From Candidatus Desulfofervidaceae bacterium (GTDB lineage: Bacteria; Desulfobacterota; Desulfofervidia; Desulfofervidales; Desulfofervidaceae), in the NCBI GenBank assembly GCA_027064585.1, contig JAMOPI010000028.1, forward strand, positions 142,501 to 206,500: a DNA stretch of 64,000 nt, written 5' to 3'. The position numbers were made by a program, and so were the translations under genes. Numbering within the stretch: position 1 is the first letter of the stretch; each line of letters begins with the position of its first letter. Below, in pieces: positions 37,444 through 46,877 of the stretch. A model generated the notes under the pieces. The model ran no database searches. It worked only from the letters and a program-made list of their open reading frames with translations, and had not been told where the DNA came from.

Positions 37444-38076
37444 ATGGCAATAACAACCGCTCAAATCAAGGAGTTGAGGGAAAGAACTGGTGCTGGAATG
37501 ATGGACTGTAAAAAGGCATTAGAAGAATGCCAAGGAGATATGGAAAAGGCCATTGCCTGGTTGCGAAAAAAGGGCATGGCTAAAGCCGCCAAAAGGGCTG
37601 GTCGTACGGCCTCAGAAGGGTTGGTCCACGCATATATTCATGCCGGTGGCAAGATTGGTGTGTTGGTAGAAATCAACTGTGAGACCGATTTTGTTGCCAG
37701 AACAGATGATTTCCAAAAATTTGCCAAAGAAATTGCTATGCAGATTGCTGCTACTAATCCTATCGCTATAAGTAAGGAAGATCTGCCTACGGAGGTAATA
37801 GAAAGAGAAAAAGAAATTTATAGACAGCAAGCCTTAGAATCAGGTAAGCCAGAAAAGGTTATTGAACGAATTGTAGAAGGAAAGCTTAACAAGTTTTATG
37901 AACAGGCTTGTCTGTTAGAACAGCCTTATATTAGAGACGACAAGCTTAAGGTAAAGGACTTACTCAACGAACTTGTGGCCAAAACAGGTGAAAAAATTGT
38001 CATCCGGCGGTTTGTGCGTTTTCAATTAGGAGAAAAATCTGGCAATGACACCGAGATATCAGAGGGTGCTGCTTAA
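37444..38076 (+). CDS. tsf: Elongation factor Ts
   Basis: Nucleotide exchange factor for EF-Tu. 210 residues, the shorter form found in thermophiles and many non-enteric bacteria. It opens with the N-terminal EF-Tu-binding motif [16 protein letters not shown], and NCETDFVAR is present. ATG follows GGAGG. The end overlaps pyrH by 33 bp. Confidence 0.96.
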   Translation: MAITTAQIKELRERTGAGMMDCKKALEECQGDMEKAIAWLRKKGMAKAAKRAGRTASEGLVHAYIHAGGKIGVLVEINCETDFVARTDDFQKFAKEIAMQIAATNPIAISKEDLPTEVIEREKEIYRQQALESGKPEKVIERIVEGKLNKFYEQACLLEQPYIRDDKLKVKDLLNELVAKTGEKIVIRRFVRFQLGEKSGNDTEISEGAA

Positions 38077-38755
38077 AATAAGCGGCGAGGCCCTTTTAGG
38101 AGAGCAACCTTTTGGCATTGACCCAAAGGTATTAAACCGCTTAGCTACTGAGCTCAGCGAAGTAGCCAAGGCGGGTGTACAGTTAGCCGTGGTTGTTGGT
38201 GGTGGTAATATCTTTCGGGGGAAACAGGCAAAAGATTTGAACATTGACCAGGCCACTGGTGATTATATGGGAATGTTAGCTACCTTGATGAATGCCCTTG
38301 CCTTACAGGTGGCTTTAGAGAAACAGGATGTAGAGGTTAGGGTAATGTCTGGTCTTAATATCAGGGCGATAGCAGAGCCCTATATTCGGCGGCGGGCAGT
38401 TAGACATCTTGAAAAAGGGCGTATTGTTATCTTTGCGGCAGGCACAGGTAATCCATACTTTACCACGGATACGGCCGCGGCCTTAAGGGCGGCTGAAATT
38501 GGGGCAGAGATAATTCTTAAGGCCACAAAGGTAGATGGGGTGTATGAAAAGGATCCTGTGAAATTCAAGGATGCCAAAAGGTATGAACGCCTCTCCTATA
38601 TTGAAATTTTGCAAAAACAGCTTAAGGTTATGGACGCTACGGCCGTTTCCCTTTGTATGGACAATCATTTACCCATTATTGTATTTAATATTATGACGCC
38701 TGGGAATATTAAAAAAGTCATTTGGGGGGAACCGGTAGGAACGATGGTTTGTTAA
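38045..38755 (+). CDS. pyrH: UMP kinase
   Basis: Amino-acid-kinase-family enzyme phosphorylating UMP to UDP. 236 residues. [11 protein letters not shown] at the N-terminus, [11 protein letters not shown], and [17 protein letters not shown] are diagnostic. The ATG lies inside tsf (33-bp overlap), with GGAG about 12 bases upstream. Confidence 0.96.
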   Translation: MTPRYQRVLLKISGEALLGEQPFGIDPKVLNRLATELSEVAKAGVQLAVVVGGGNIFRGKQAKDLNIDQATGDYMGMLATLMNALALQVALEKQDVEVRVMSGLNIRAIAEPYIRRRAVRHLEKGRIVIFAAGTGNPYFTTDTAAALRAAEIGAEIILKATKVDGVYEKDPVKFKDAKRYERLSYIEILQKQLKVMDATAVSLCMDNHLPIIVFNIMTPGNIKKVIWGEPVGTMVC

Positions 38756-38768
38756 AAAGGAGGCAGTG

Positions 38769-39329
38769 ATGCTTGAGGATGTATATAAAGATACAAAAAA
38801 GAGGATGCAAAAGACAATAAAGGTGTTAGAGCACGATCTGCTTAAGATTCGCACTGGGAGAGCTTCGGCCTCTTTAGTAGAAGAAATTGTGGTAGATTAT
38901 TATGGTACATCTACTCCTCTTAACCAATTGGCGTCCATTTCCATTCCTGAGAGTCGTCTGATTGTCATTCAACCGTGGGATCCTTCGGCCTTAGGGGCCA
39001 TTGAAAAGGCCATTTTGAAGTCGGCTGAATTGGGATTGACACCCACGAATGACGGAAAGGTAATTCGCCTTTCCATTCCGCCGTTGACGGAAGAAAGAAG
39101 GAAAGAATTAGTCAAAGTTGTAAGAAAGACAGGTGAGGAAGCTAAGGTTGCAATTAGGCAAATCCGACGCGATGCAAACGAAAGATTGAAGAAGATGAAG
39201 AAAGATAAGGAGATTAGTGAAGATGATTTTCACCGTGGCCAAGAGGAGGTTCAAAAGATCACTGATGATTTTATCAAAAAGGTTGATGAGCTTCTGCATG
39301 AAAAAGAAGAAGAAATTATGAGGTTTTGA
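38769..39329 (+). CDS. frr: Ribosome recycling factor
   Basis: 186 residues, the normal length. [19 protein letters not shown] and [14 protein letters not shown] are family blocks. GGAGG lies 4 bases before GTG 38766 and 9 bases apart counting from its start to ATG 38769; the ATG is preferred. Followed within 2 bases by a universal stress gene. Confidence 0.96.
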   Translation: MLEDVYKDTKKRMQKTIKVLEHDLLKIRTGRASASLVEEIVVDYYGTSTPLNQLASISIPESRLIVIQPWDPSALGAIEKAILKSAELGLTPTNDGKVIRLSIPPLTEERRKELVKVVRKTGEEAKVAIRQIRRDANERLKKMKKDKEISEDDFHRGQEEVQKITDDFIKKVDELLHEKEEEIMRF

Positions 39330-39331
39330 TT

Positions 39332-39781
39332 ATGGACATTAAAAGTATTTTAGTGCCGGTAGATTTTTCTAAATGTTCTGCTTCGGCTTTAAAATATGCC
39401 CTTTTTCTGGCCGATAAATTTGGAGCATCTGTAGTTGTTCTCCATGTGATCAATAAAAGTCATTTGGCAAGCATTTTACGTATTTCTCCCCTTTCACGAG
39501 ATGAAACTAAAAAACAAATCTGGCTACAGCACAAACAGGAGTTAAAAAAGTTTTTACAGCAAAACGAAGGAACGGATAGGGTAGAAAGTATTATTTGTGA
39601 AGGTCTTCCTTTTCAAGAAATTGCCAAGAAGGCAAAGGAGTTGGCGGTAGATCTCATTGTGATGGGAGGCTATGGTCGTATGGGACAAGAAGATTTAGAA
39701 AGAATCTTTTTTGGAAGTACGGCAGAGAAGGTTATTCGTCTCCTACCTTGCCCTGTTCTGTGTGTGCCAGAAAAGGTATGA
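39332..39781 (+). CDS. Universal stress protein, single domain
   Basis: 149 residues. It starts with the Usp strand ILVPVDFSKCSASAL and has the nucleotide-binding pattern GGYGRMG followed by FFGSTAEKV (G-x2-G then GS), so ATP binding is likely. It follows frr by 2 bases with no good ribosome site, suggesting coupling to the translation operon. Related Usp proteins occur in the cluster just beyond it on the other strand. Confidence 0.88.
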   Translation: MDIKSILVPVDFSKCSASALKYALFLADKFGASVVVLHVINKSHLASILRISPLSRDETKKQIWLQHKQELKKFLQQNEGTDRVESIICEGLPFQEIAKKAKELAVDLIVMGGYGRMGQEDLERIFFGSTAEKVIRLLPCPVLCVPEKV

Positions 39782-39788
39782 AAATGAA

Positions 39789-39820
39789 TACCTGGACAGA
39801 AATTTTAATCTGTCCAGGTA
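39789..39820. terminator. Hairpin between convergent usp genes
   Basis: Perfect 12-bp stem TACCTGGACAGA with its complement, with an 8-nt AT loop. There is no T-run on the plus side and a moderately T-rich tract on the minus side. It probably ends transcription from both directions. Confidence 0.65.
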
Positions 39821-39827
39821 AACAGCT

Positions 39828-40571
39828 TTATCTAAATAAGATTACCGTGCCCAACATTTCGGGAATAACCTCCCGACACAAATAGATCAATAGCTCCACA
39901 TTGCCGCTTGCGATAAGAAGGGTATCTATATTAGCAAGTTCTGCCTTAAGGGTATCTAAAACATCTTCCTTTTTCACCACTTTACTTTTTCCTATATCCT
40001 TTGTCTTTTCCGCTGCTAGCTCAAAGTCAGTTATTATGTTTATATCCTTACTTTCAAAGAAGCGCTTAATAAAATCCTTTGTTTTTTCTATAGCAATTGT
40101 CCCATCTAAATATAACAATACCTTTTCTGGGATCTTAAAAGATGTAATCATGGCTAAAGGATAGGGAGATTGATCTATTAAATCGGTATGAAGTGTGCCC
40201 AAATATGGTTTTTGGGAGATTTGGGAATAATGCACACCCGTTACGACTAAATCGTAAGACTCTCGTTTTAGTTGATCTACAACTTCTCCCTTTACACTTC
40301 CAATCTTTACTATAGGGGTAATGGTTACATTTTGACATCTAGGTTCGCTCTCTACCATTCTCTTTATTTCGTTTCCCATCCTTTCAATTTGTTCCTTTTC
40401 CCAATGCTTTCTGGCATAACCCATCCCCCAACGCAATACAAAAGGCAATGTTTGGATAACATGCATAGCATGCACATCTGCCCCCCTTTCCTTACCTAAC
40501 ATACACGCAAATCTGAGGGCATAACTAGATTCCAGACTGTGGTCAATAAGACACAATACCTTTGCTCCCAT
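39828..40571 (-). CDS. Universal stress protein with C-terminal extension
   Basis: 247 residues. The N-terminal Usp domain (1 to about 140) opens with KVLCLIDHSLESSYALRFA. The ATP-binding glycine pattern is degenerate (TGVHYSQISQKP). The second part (about 145-247) has YLDGTIAIEKT and looks like a second, diverged Usp-like half. The start is set by AGGAGG and lies 29 bp inside the upstream PEP-synthase-like gene. Last gene of the 12.7-kb minus-strand cluster. Confidence 0.78.
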   Translation of the reverse strand: MGAKVLCLIDHSLESSYALRFACMLGKERGADVHAMHVIQTLPFVLRWGMGYARKHWEKEQIERMGNEIKRMVESEPRCQNVTITPIVKIGSVKGEVVDQLKRESYDLVVTGVHYSQISQKPYLGTLHTDLIDQSPYPLAMITSFKIPEKVLLYLDGTIAIEKTKDFIKRFFESKDINIITDFELAAEKTKDIGKSKVVKKEDVLDTLKAELANIDTLLIASGNVELLIYLCREVIPEMLGTVILFR

Positions 40572-43134
40572 TTTCTGCCTCCTTTAAAATTTTTTCCAAA
40601 AAATCTTTTTTATAAATCAAGTCGTATTCACCTTTCTTAAAAATATCCGCATAAATAGCGCAAATCTTTTCATTTTCCATAAGCATATCTAACTGGCGGG
40701 TAAAACCCATTAGTCTGCCAAGCATGTCTAGTTTTTCTTCTGTAATTTCTCTAGGATATTTTCTAAACCAAGCGTTTATCAAGTCTGCCTCTCTAATGAC
40801 AGAAAAACCCAAATATTTTAACATCTCTTCAATACATTTTGCCCGTAAACATCGGCGATCAGCACTAGCACCTCCCCCAAAAAAGCGAAAATTAATATAA
40901 TTATTGGCCGTAACATCACTGCAAAAGGAGTCTATTAATGAGTAGTGATAGGCCAATCGTATATTGAAATTTAAATATTCTTTAGAAATTATCGCATAGC
41001 TTGGTTCTCCTAAATTTCCCTCTGCCCCGGTCATACTTCGCATTAAAACGCTCATAAATCCCTGAATGTTTACACCTACCGGTCCGCTCCAACGCACCTT
41101 TGGATGAGCCATTCCCCGCCACAAGGCCCGAAAGGGTATTGAAGTTATCTGTTCAGGTTTTACTACCTTAGCGTCTTTCGCCTCTTCTGCCAGACCACCT
41201 CCCAAATCAATGATGAATACAGGTACAGGTAAAAGAGAAATAAGACGTACTACTCTTACCTTTTTACTAGAGACAGCCTTATCACTTAGGTCAAACATTT
41301 CTCGTATAGAAACTTCGTGAATAAACCTAATTATGTCATGAATAGTTTTACAGTTTTTAGGATGAAAATAAGGGCTCCTGGGGTCTAAAAGTGTTAACGG
41401 CAATATTAAGTCTAAAATTCCTTTTAATTTTTGGGATTTTAAATGTTTAACTACTCTTGTTTTTTCATTCTCTTTAGCTTTCAAGACCTCCTCTACCCTT
41501 CCTTCATAAACCAAACCACTATCTGCATCTATGGTAACAATCTGGCCATTTTTTAATACAGAAGTGGCATTAAGAGTGCTCAATACTGTAGGAATCCCTT
41601 CCTCTCTGGCTACCGTAGCCATGTGTCCACTTGGATTACCTAAGTCGGCAATAAGACCTAAGATCTTAGGAATTACGGCAGCCAATTCAGGCGAGCTGTG
41701 TTTTGCAACCAAAATAACTCCTTCAGGCACTTCGGTAAGAGGCTTATTATCTAACACGAACACAGGACCCGAAATAACTCCTGGACTAACTCCCAACCCT
41801 TTTAAAATTGGTTTTACTTGAGGAACAACCTTCTTTTTGGAAATTCTTACCGTCACATTTAGTGGTCTTGTTTGTAAAATGTAAATTTTACCTTTTTTGT
41901 CTATTGCATATTCTATGTCTTGGGGTTCCTCAAAATGTTTTTCAATAATTAAGGCATATTGTTTTAAGATTTTTATCTCATCTTCTTCTAAGGAAGGTTT
42001 GTCTTGCAAATCCTTAGGCACGTTTTTTTCTTTTATTCCATCCTTTTCTAGGATCAGCATTACTTCTTTATGGGCAATATTACTTTCTATCTTGTCCTCT
42101 GTTCTTGAAACCCAGAAATAATCTGTAGATACCCTACCTTGCACTACATACTCTCCCAGTCCCCAGTTACTGGTAATAATCATTCTTTCTACTTCTGGAT
42201 GTCCAGGATCGCAGGTATAAATCACTCCTGCTGCCTTGGCATCTACCATTTCTAATACCAAAACGGCAATGGGCATCTCTTCATCTTTAATCTTTTTTCG
42301 CAGACGATAAATAATTGCTTGGGGAGTATATTTACTTGCTACTACCTGCTTATAGGCCTCTATAAGGTTATCTTTTCTAACTCCTAGCACAGTTTTAAAT
42401 TGTCCAGCAAAGGAAAAATGGGAATCTTCTCCATAGGCACTACTTCTTACAGCTACTAGTCCTGAAAAGTTAGGTTTATTTTCTAGATCTTTCCATAACT
42501 TTTCTATAATTCCAATCACGTCTTCTGGAATCTTTCCTAACTGAATCAAGGTAATTAATTCTTCACTTATTTTGTTTATCTTATTTAAATCTTCTTCTGT
42601 TATTTGTTTGAGTTTATCCTTAATAATTTCTTTAAGCTGATTATATTCAATAAATTTCTTGTAAGCAGCTGTAGTAATAACAAAACCCTTAGGGACAGGC
42701 AAATTAAGAAAGGAGTATACCTCTCCCAAATGACCTGCTTTTCCCCCTACAAGGCTAGTAAGTTCCCAATTTACTTCTCCAAGAGGCATAGCCAGTTCAA
42801 GATCTTTAGGGACAACTAAAAATCGCCCAGCTGCTTCTCTAATTTTCTTATCCAATTCAATAAAGACGTCATATAGGACGCTATATTTGTTATCTGTAAA
42901 CTCATTTAAATTCTGAATAAGAGAAAAGGTAGTATCCAAAATCTTTATAATTAAGGAATGAATTAATAGTAAATTTAAATAAACGCTGTTTAGTTCTTTT
43001 TGTAATTTGCTAAAAAGATCAAGTAATTCATTATTTGTCAGTAAAAGATTTTTGAAACTGTAATATCTTTGAGTGGGATCAAAAGCAGTTTCTTTTTTCT
43101 TCTTTGCTAAAAACTTTTTTAAAAAATTAAACAT
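40543..43134 (-). CDS. PEP-synthase-like protein, TIM barrel replaced (paralog 2)
   Basis: 863 residues. A helical region (1-120) comes first. A PPDK/PEP-synthase ATP-grasp domain (about 125-425) has AVRSSAYGEDSHFSFAGQ and PQDIEYAIDKKGKIYILQ. The swivelling phosphohistidine domain (about 445-545) keeps the histidine (H504, in NPSGHMATVARE). In normal PEP synthase a PEP/pyruvate-binding barrel would follow. Here about 300 residues of unknown fold follow, with CKTIHDIIRFIHE, IDLGGGLAE and SKEYLNFNIRLAYHY. The start ATG overlaps the stop of the receiver gene by 8 bp. It may carry phosphate from ATP to an unknown acceptor. Alternative: a diverged dikinase with an unrecognised substrate. Confidence 0.75.
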   Translation of the reverse strand: MFNFLKKFLAKKKKETAFDPTQRYYSFKNLLLTNNELLDLFSKLQKELNSVYLNLLLIHSLIIKILDTTFSLIQNLNEFTDNKYSVLYDVFIELDKKIREAAGRFLVVPKDLELAMPLGEVNWELTSLVGGKAGHLGEVYSFLNLPVPKGFVITTAAYKKFIEYNQLKEIIKDKLKQITEEDLNKINKISEELITLIQLGKIPEDVIGIIEKLWKDLENKPNFSGLVAVRSSAYGEDSHFSFAGQFKTVLGVRKDNLIEAYKQVVASKYTPQAIIYRLRKKIKDEEMPIAVLVLEMVDAKAAGVIYTCDPGHPEVERMIITSNWGLGEYVVQGRVSTDYFWVSRTEDKIESNIAHKEVMLILEKDGIKEKNVPKDLQDKPSLEEDEIKILKQYALIIEKHFEEPQDIEYAIDKKGKIYILQTRPLNVTVRISKKKVVPQVKPILKGLGVSPGVISGPVFVLDNKPLTEVPEGVILVAKHSSPELAAVIPKILGLIADLGNPSGHMATVAREEGIPTVLSTLNATSVLKNGQIVTIDADSGLVYEGRVEEVLKAKENEKTRVVKHLKSQKLKGILDLILPLTLLDPRSPYFHPKNCKTIHDIIRFIHEVSIREMFDLSDKAVSSKKVRVVRLISLLPVPVFIIDLGGGLAEEAKDAKVVKPEQITSIPFRALWRGMAHPKVRWSGPVGVNIQGFMSVLMRSMTGAEGNLGEPSYAIISKEYLNFNIRLAYHYSLIDSFCSDVTANNYINFRFFGGGASADRRCLRAKCIEEMLKYLGFSVIREADLINAWFRKYPREITEEKLDMLGRLMGFTRQLDMLMENEKICAIYADIFKKGEYDLIYKKDFLEKILKEAENGSKGIVSY

Positions 43135-43516
43135 CTTTTTGCTTTTGTAATTTTTCTGTGGCTTGGATAATAACATTTCTTAAATCTTCTAAACGAAAAG
43201 GTTTAGCAATAAAGTCAAAGGCACCCTTTTTTAAAGCTTCCTTAGCTGCTTCGCTTGTAGCAAAACCAGTGATAATGATTACTTCAGTGTTTGGGTTTTT
43301 CTTCTTAGCTGCCTCCAGAATTTGGATACCGTCTACATTCTCCATCTTTAAATCGGTTACGACAATATCAAAATCCTTCTCTTCTAGTCTCTGTAGGGCA
43401 GCCACGCTATCTGTATAAGTCTCCACCTCATAGCCCATCTTTTGTAGGGCTACTTTCAATCGATTGCATACAATGGGTTCATCGTCTAATATAAGAATAC
43501 TGATTCCCTCGTCCAC
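43127..43516 (-). CDS. Stand-alone receiver (response regulator) between the PEP-synthase-like genes
   Basis: 129 residues, receiver domain only. Acidic pair in ILILDDEPIV, phosphorylation site about D55 in VVTDLKMENVDG, Thr in ITGFATSEAA and Lys in IAKPF are intact. GTG start chosen because AGGAGG lies 8-13 bases upstream; an upstream in-frame ATG would overlap the previous gene. The 3' end overlaps the next gene by 8 bp. Its partner kinase could be the histidine kinase at 50 kb, or the phosphohistidine domains on either side. Confidence 0.82.
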   Translation of the reverse strand: MDEGISILILDDEPIVCNRLKVALQKMGYEVETYTDSVAALQRLEEKDFDIVVTDLKMENVDGIQILEAAKKKNPNTEVIIITGFATSEAAKEALKKGAFDFIAKPFRLEDLRNVIIQATEKLQKQKDV

Positions 43517-43526
43517 TTTTCTCCTC

Positions 43527-46088
43527 CTAATGCTGTTGCCATTTGTCACTTAAAAACTGCTCAACGTAATAATCTACTGCCTTATCGCTTTTAAGCATTA
43601 CATCTAACTGGCGGGTAAAGCCAATTAGACGGCCAATTTTCTCTAATCGTTCTTGTACATCTTTTTTACTAATCTCTCTAATGCGTCCTACTACTAAATC
43701 TCCTTTAGTTATAACCCTAAAATCATATCTTTCTAAGATTTTCCTAAGAAGTTGGGCTCGTCTTGTTCTACGTGTAATTTCAGTTACACCTCCAACAAAA
43801 CGAAAATAAATGTAATTATCCAACATGTTATCGGTCATGTAAGTATCAACCATGTTAAAATGATAACCTAACCGCAAACTAAGATTTAAGTACTCCTTAG
43901 ATACAACGGCTAAATTGACTCCTAAATACTTAGGCGATCCACTAATTTCTTGGAATGAGGCAGTAATACTAGACATAATGGCCTTAAAGTCTACCGCTAC
44001 TGGTTCTGTCCGCCACACCCCTGGTGCAGAAAGCCCTTTCCAAAGGGCCAACATAGGTTCAGATGTAATTTCCTCTGGGCTAATACTCGTTTTTGCATTT
44101 GCCTCAGGATTAATTCCGCCTCCTAAATCAATGATGACTAAGTCAATTGGGATTCTTGTTTTTAACTTCTTTGCTGGAACATTTTCCCAAATGGTTTTAT
44201 CCATGTGGATATCAATCAATTCGGCCACAGCCTTTTCATGGGCAAAACGCAAAATGTCGTGAAAGGTCTTACATCCTTCAGGCCGAAAGTTTGGAGCACT
44301 GGGATCAGTAAGATTTAGGGGTGATACCCTAGTCAAAATTTGTTTTAATAACCGATATTCACGCGTTTCCTCAAAGGGAGTTTCCTTAAAAAGATAAAAA
44401 TTTAGTAATTCTTTTACAATACCTTCATAAACGACATTTTCCTCTGCATCAACAGTAACTCCCATACCTGTTTTCAGCACTTGTGTAGCTATACCTGTAT
44501 CCACAATTGCTGGCACTCTAAACTCTCTGGCCAAAGAAGCCATATGTCCAGTGGGACTACCAATATCTGTCACAATGGCTGCTACTTTATACATAATCCG
44601 CCCAAAACGGGGTGAAGTTTTGCGGGCAACTAAAACCCCTCCCTGAGGGAAATTGGTAATGTCCTCATCACGCTTTACCACAAAGACCTTACCTGCTCCT
44701 ATTCCTCTTTGAGCAATTACCCCCTTTTTCTCTAAAAGGACACGATACTTATTCCGTAAGACAGAAAGACCTACAGAGATCTCAGCTGGCCCAGTAACGC
44801 CCATTAATGGACGAGCTTGGAGGATATACAAATTGCCTTGCTGATCATAACTCCATTCAATGTCCTGGGGTTTTTTAAAATACCGTTCTATGTTTAAAGC
44901 TACCTCTGCCAATTCAGTGATTTGTTCTTTGAGCAAACAGGATTTTGACGGGGCCTCTGTTTCTCGTAATCCACCTCCTGGCTTGGCCAAAATCATCTTT
45001 TTTTCAGTACTAATCCTTTTTTCTACTATTTCATACGGATATGTCCGAGATACCTTAAATTGATCTAAACTTACACTTCCCTCTACCACTGTTTTACCCA
45101 ACCCCCAGTTGGCATTAATTAACATTATGTTAGCCGAGGGATTAGTAGGATCTATAGTATAGATCACACCGCTTACACTGGCTGGTATCATCTCCACGTA
45201 CAACACGGCCATGGGTATTTCTAAAGGTGAATATCCCTTCTGCTTAGCATATATAATTGCCCTTGGACTAAAAAGACTGGCCAAAACCTTTTTATAAGCA
45301 TTAACAAGTTCATCACTTGGCACATTCAACTCTGTTTCAAACTGGCCGGCAAAAGTATGTTCAGAATCTTCCCCTACTGCACTACTCCTTACGGCAAAAA
45401 ATACATTTTTATGCGTTGCGACCTTATTTACTGCCCTTTCTATTTCGCTTTTAAGATCAGGAGGAAGCTCTCCTTTAAGAAAAAGAGATTGAATTTCTTT
45501 GCTGATTTTTTCGGTACTTTTTTCCCCTTCTTTCTCCCAAGTACTCAAAAAATTTGTAATTTTTTCTGTCAGTTCGTTATAATCTAAAAACCGTTTATAA
45601 GCGGCTGTTGTAATCACAAAACCATTTGGAGTGTTGTATTTTAATTTGTTCCTTATCTCTCCTAAGCGTGCGGCCTTACTGCCCACCACATCGGTCAAAG
45701 ATTCATCTAATTTATCAAGAAGGATAGTTAAGTCTTCAATAAGAACATAAATTTTGCCCTCTATTAATGCCTTTAGGTAAGCATTTATATCCTCAAAGAC
45801 GTCATAGAGTTTGATGTATTTATTGGAACAAATCATGTTTAGGTTATATATAACCTTGTAAACTGTATCTGCTAGTTCATTATAGGAGTTTATAATATAG
45901 GTTTTGTCAAAGATGTAATCTCCACTTAACTTTTCGCCCATATCAGTAACAATCTCTAAAGCACGATTATTATTGTCAAGGAGTTCCCGAAAGCGGGTGA
46001 AAATGCTCCGGAAGGCAATTTCACCCGCTATTCTGGAACTTTTTTTGTTAAATAACTTTTCCTTAAAGTGTCTTAAGAAGGAAAACAT
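43527..46088 (-). CDS. PEP-synthase-like protein, TIM barrel replaced (paralog 1)
   Basis: 853 residues with the same layout as paralog 2: a helical N-terminus (1-125), ATP-grasp (about 130-430; FAVRSSAVGEDSEHTFAGQ, PQDIEWSYDQQGNLYILQ), a phosphohistidine domain with H515 in SPTGHMASLARE, and the same C-terminal region (about 560-853; CKTFHDILRFAHE, IDLGGGINPE, SKEYLNLSLRLGYHF). No PEP/pyruvate barrel. The two proteins are clearly homologous over their full length but well diverged, suggesting an old duplication with separate roles. It starts 9 bp after the membrane-anchored protein gene, with AGGAGG about 14 bases before the ATG. Confidence 0.75.
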   Translation of the reverse strand: MFSFLRHFKEKLFNKKSSRIAGEIAFRSIFTRFRELLDNNNRALEIVTDMGEKLSGDYIFDKTYIINSYNELADTVYKVIYNLNMICSNKYIKLYDVFEDINAYLKALIEGKIYVLIEDLTILLDKLDESLTDVVGSKAARLGEIRNKLKYNTPNGFVITTAAYKRFLDYNELTEKITNFLSTWEKEGEKSTEKISKEIQSLFLKGELPPDLKSEIERAVNKVATHKNVFFAVRSSAVGEDSEHTFAGQFETELNVPSDELVNAYKKVLASLFSPRAIIYAKQKGYSPLEIPMAVLYVEMIPASVSGVIYTIDPTNPSANIMLINANWGLGKTVVEGSVSLDQFKVSRTYPYEIVEKRISTEKKMILAKPGGGLRETEAPSKSCLLKEQITELAEVALNIERYFKKPQDIEWSYDQQGNLYILQARPLMGVTGPAEISVGLSVLRNKYRVLLEKKGVIAQRGIGAGKVFVVKRDEDITNFPQGGVLVARKTSPRFGRIMYKVAAIVTDIGSPTGHMASLAREFRVPAIVDTGIATQVLKTGMGVTVDAEENVVYEGIVKELLNFYLFKETPFEETREYRLLKQILTRVSPLNLTDPSAPNFRPEGCKTFHDILRFAHEKAVAELIDIHMDKTIWENVPAKKLKTRIPIDLVIIDLGGGINPEANAKTSISPEEITSEPMLALWKGLSAPGVWRTEPVAVDFKAIMSSITASFQEISGSPKYLGVNLAVVSKEYLNLSLRLGYHFNMVDTYMTDNMLDNYIYFRFVGGVTEITRRTRRAQLLRKILERYDFRVITKGDLVVGRIREISKKDVQERLEKIGRLIGFTRQLDVMLKSDKAVDYYVEQFLSDKWQQH

Positions 46089-46097
46089 CTAATTCTA

Positions 46098-46877
46098 TCA
46101 ATGGCCTCCTTTAGAACCAAATAAAAACCCCATAAAGAACCCAACAACAATAGCTAATATTACTGCTAGAATACCATAAAGCAAAGAATGTTTAAAGGCT
46201 AGATTACGACAAAAGGCTGGGAAACCAACAAGATCCACATGGAAAAAACTTTCTAAGTGACCTACTAACTGTCCGTTATTAAATCCATATAAATCTACAG
46301 TATATTTCCCTAAAGGTATCTTAGCCGGGACATTAATGGTAGTGGAAAAAGACTTTAATCCGTTATTTACCCCTTCAAAGACTACAGTTTTGGGATGAAT
46401 GCTATACAACTTTTCTTTTTTCTTCAACATCACGAATTGCTTAAAGAGAAAATCCGGTTTATCTCCAGGTACGGTAGATTCAAATTTTATCTTGTCCTTT
46501 AAGGCATCATATCCAATTTCTGCCTTTTTTAACACATCAGGTGAGGCAAGTTTGTCTATATCAGTAGAGGTGGCAATAAGATAGAAATTAGGAGCATTCT
46601 TTACTTTAACCGTGCCTACATTCATCCAGAGGATACCAACCTTCCCCTTGCGTTTAAGGGTTACTTCCTCTCTAGAGCCACATATTTTAATGGCCACATC
46701 CCAATTTTTAGGAACATATCCAAAAATTTTTATCTTTTGCCCTTTAAAAAAGGCATTGATGTGTATCTTGTTAGGTTGAACATGTAAAATTGGTTTCCTT
46801 TCCGCAGCAAAGAGGTGAAAACTAAGACTTAAAACAAGGCTTAAGACAAAACCAATAATAATTCCTTTTTTCATCAT
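46098..46877 (-). CDS. Membrane-anchored extracytoplasmic protein (TIGR02186/Alph_Pro_TM-like)
   Basis: 259 residues. A signal peptide (about 1-24, ending near HLFAAE) is followed by a beta-rich region with two halves and a C-terminal membrane helix (about 232-252, ILAVILAIVVGFFMGFLFG). This layout and the AIKICGSREEVTLKRKGKVG stretch fit the TIGR02186 family, known mainly next to TauE/SafE permeases in alphaproteobacteria. The assignment is from memory of that context. The start codon overlaps the end of the permease gene, so the two are likely made together and may form a complex. Confidence 0.65.
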   Translation of the reverse strand: MMKKGIIIGFVLSLVLSLSFHLFAAERKPILHVQPNKIHINAFFKGQKIKIFGYVPKNWDVAIKICGSREEVTLKRKGKVGILWMNVGTVKVKNAPNFYLIATSTDIDKLASPDVLKKAEIGYDALKDKIKFESTVPGDKPDFLFKQFVMLKKKEKLYSIHPKTVVFEGVNNGLKSFSTTINVPAKIPLGKYTVDLYGFNNGQLVGHLESFFHVDLVGFPAFCRNLAFKHSLLYGILAVILAIVVGFFMGFLFGSKGGH

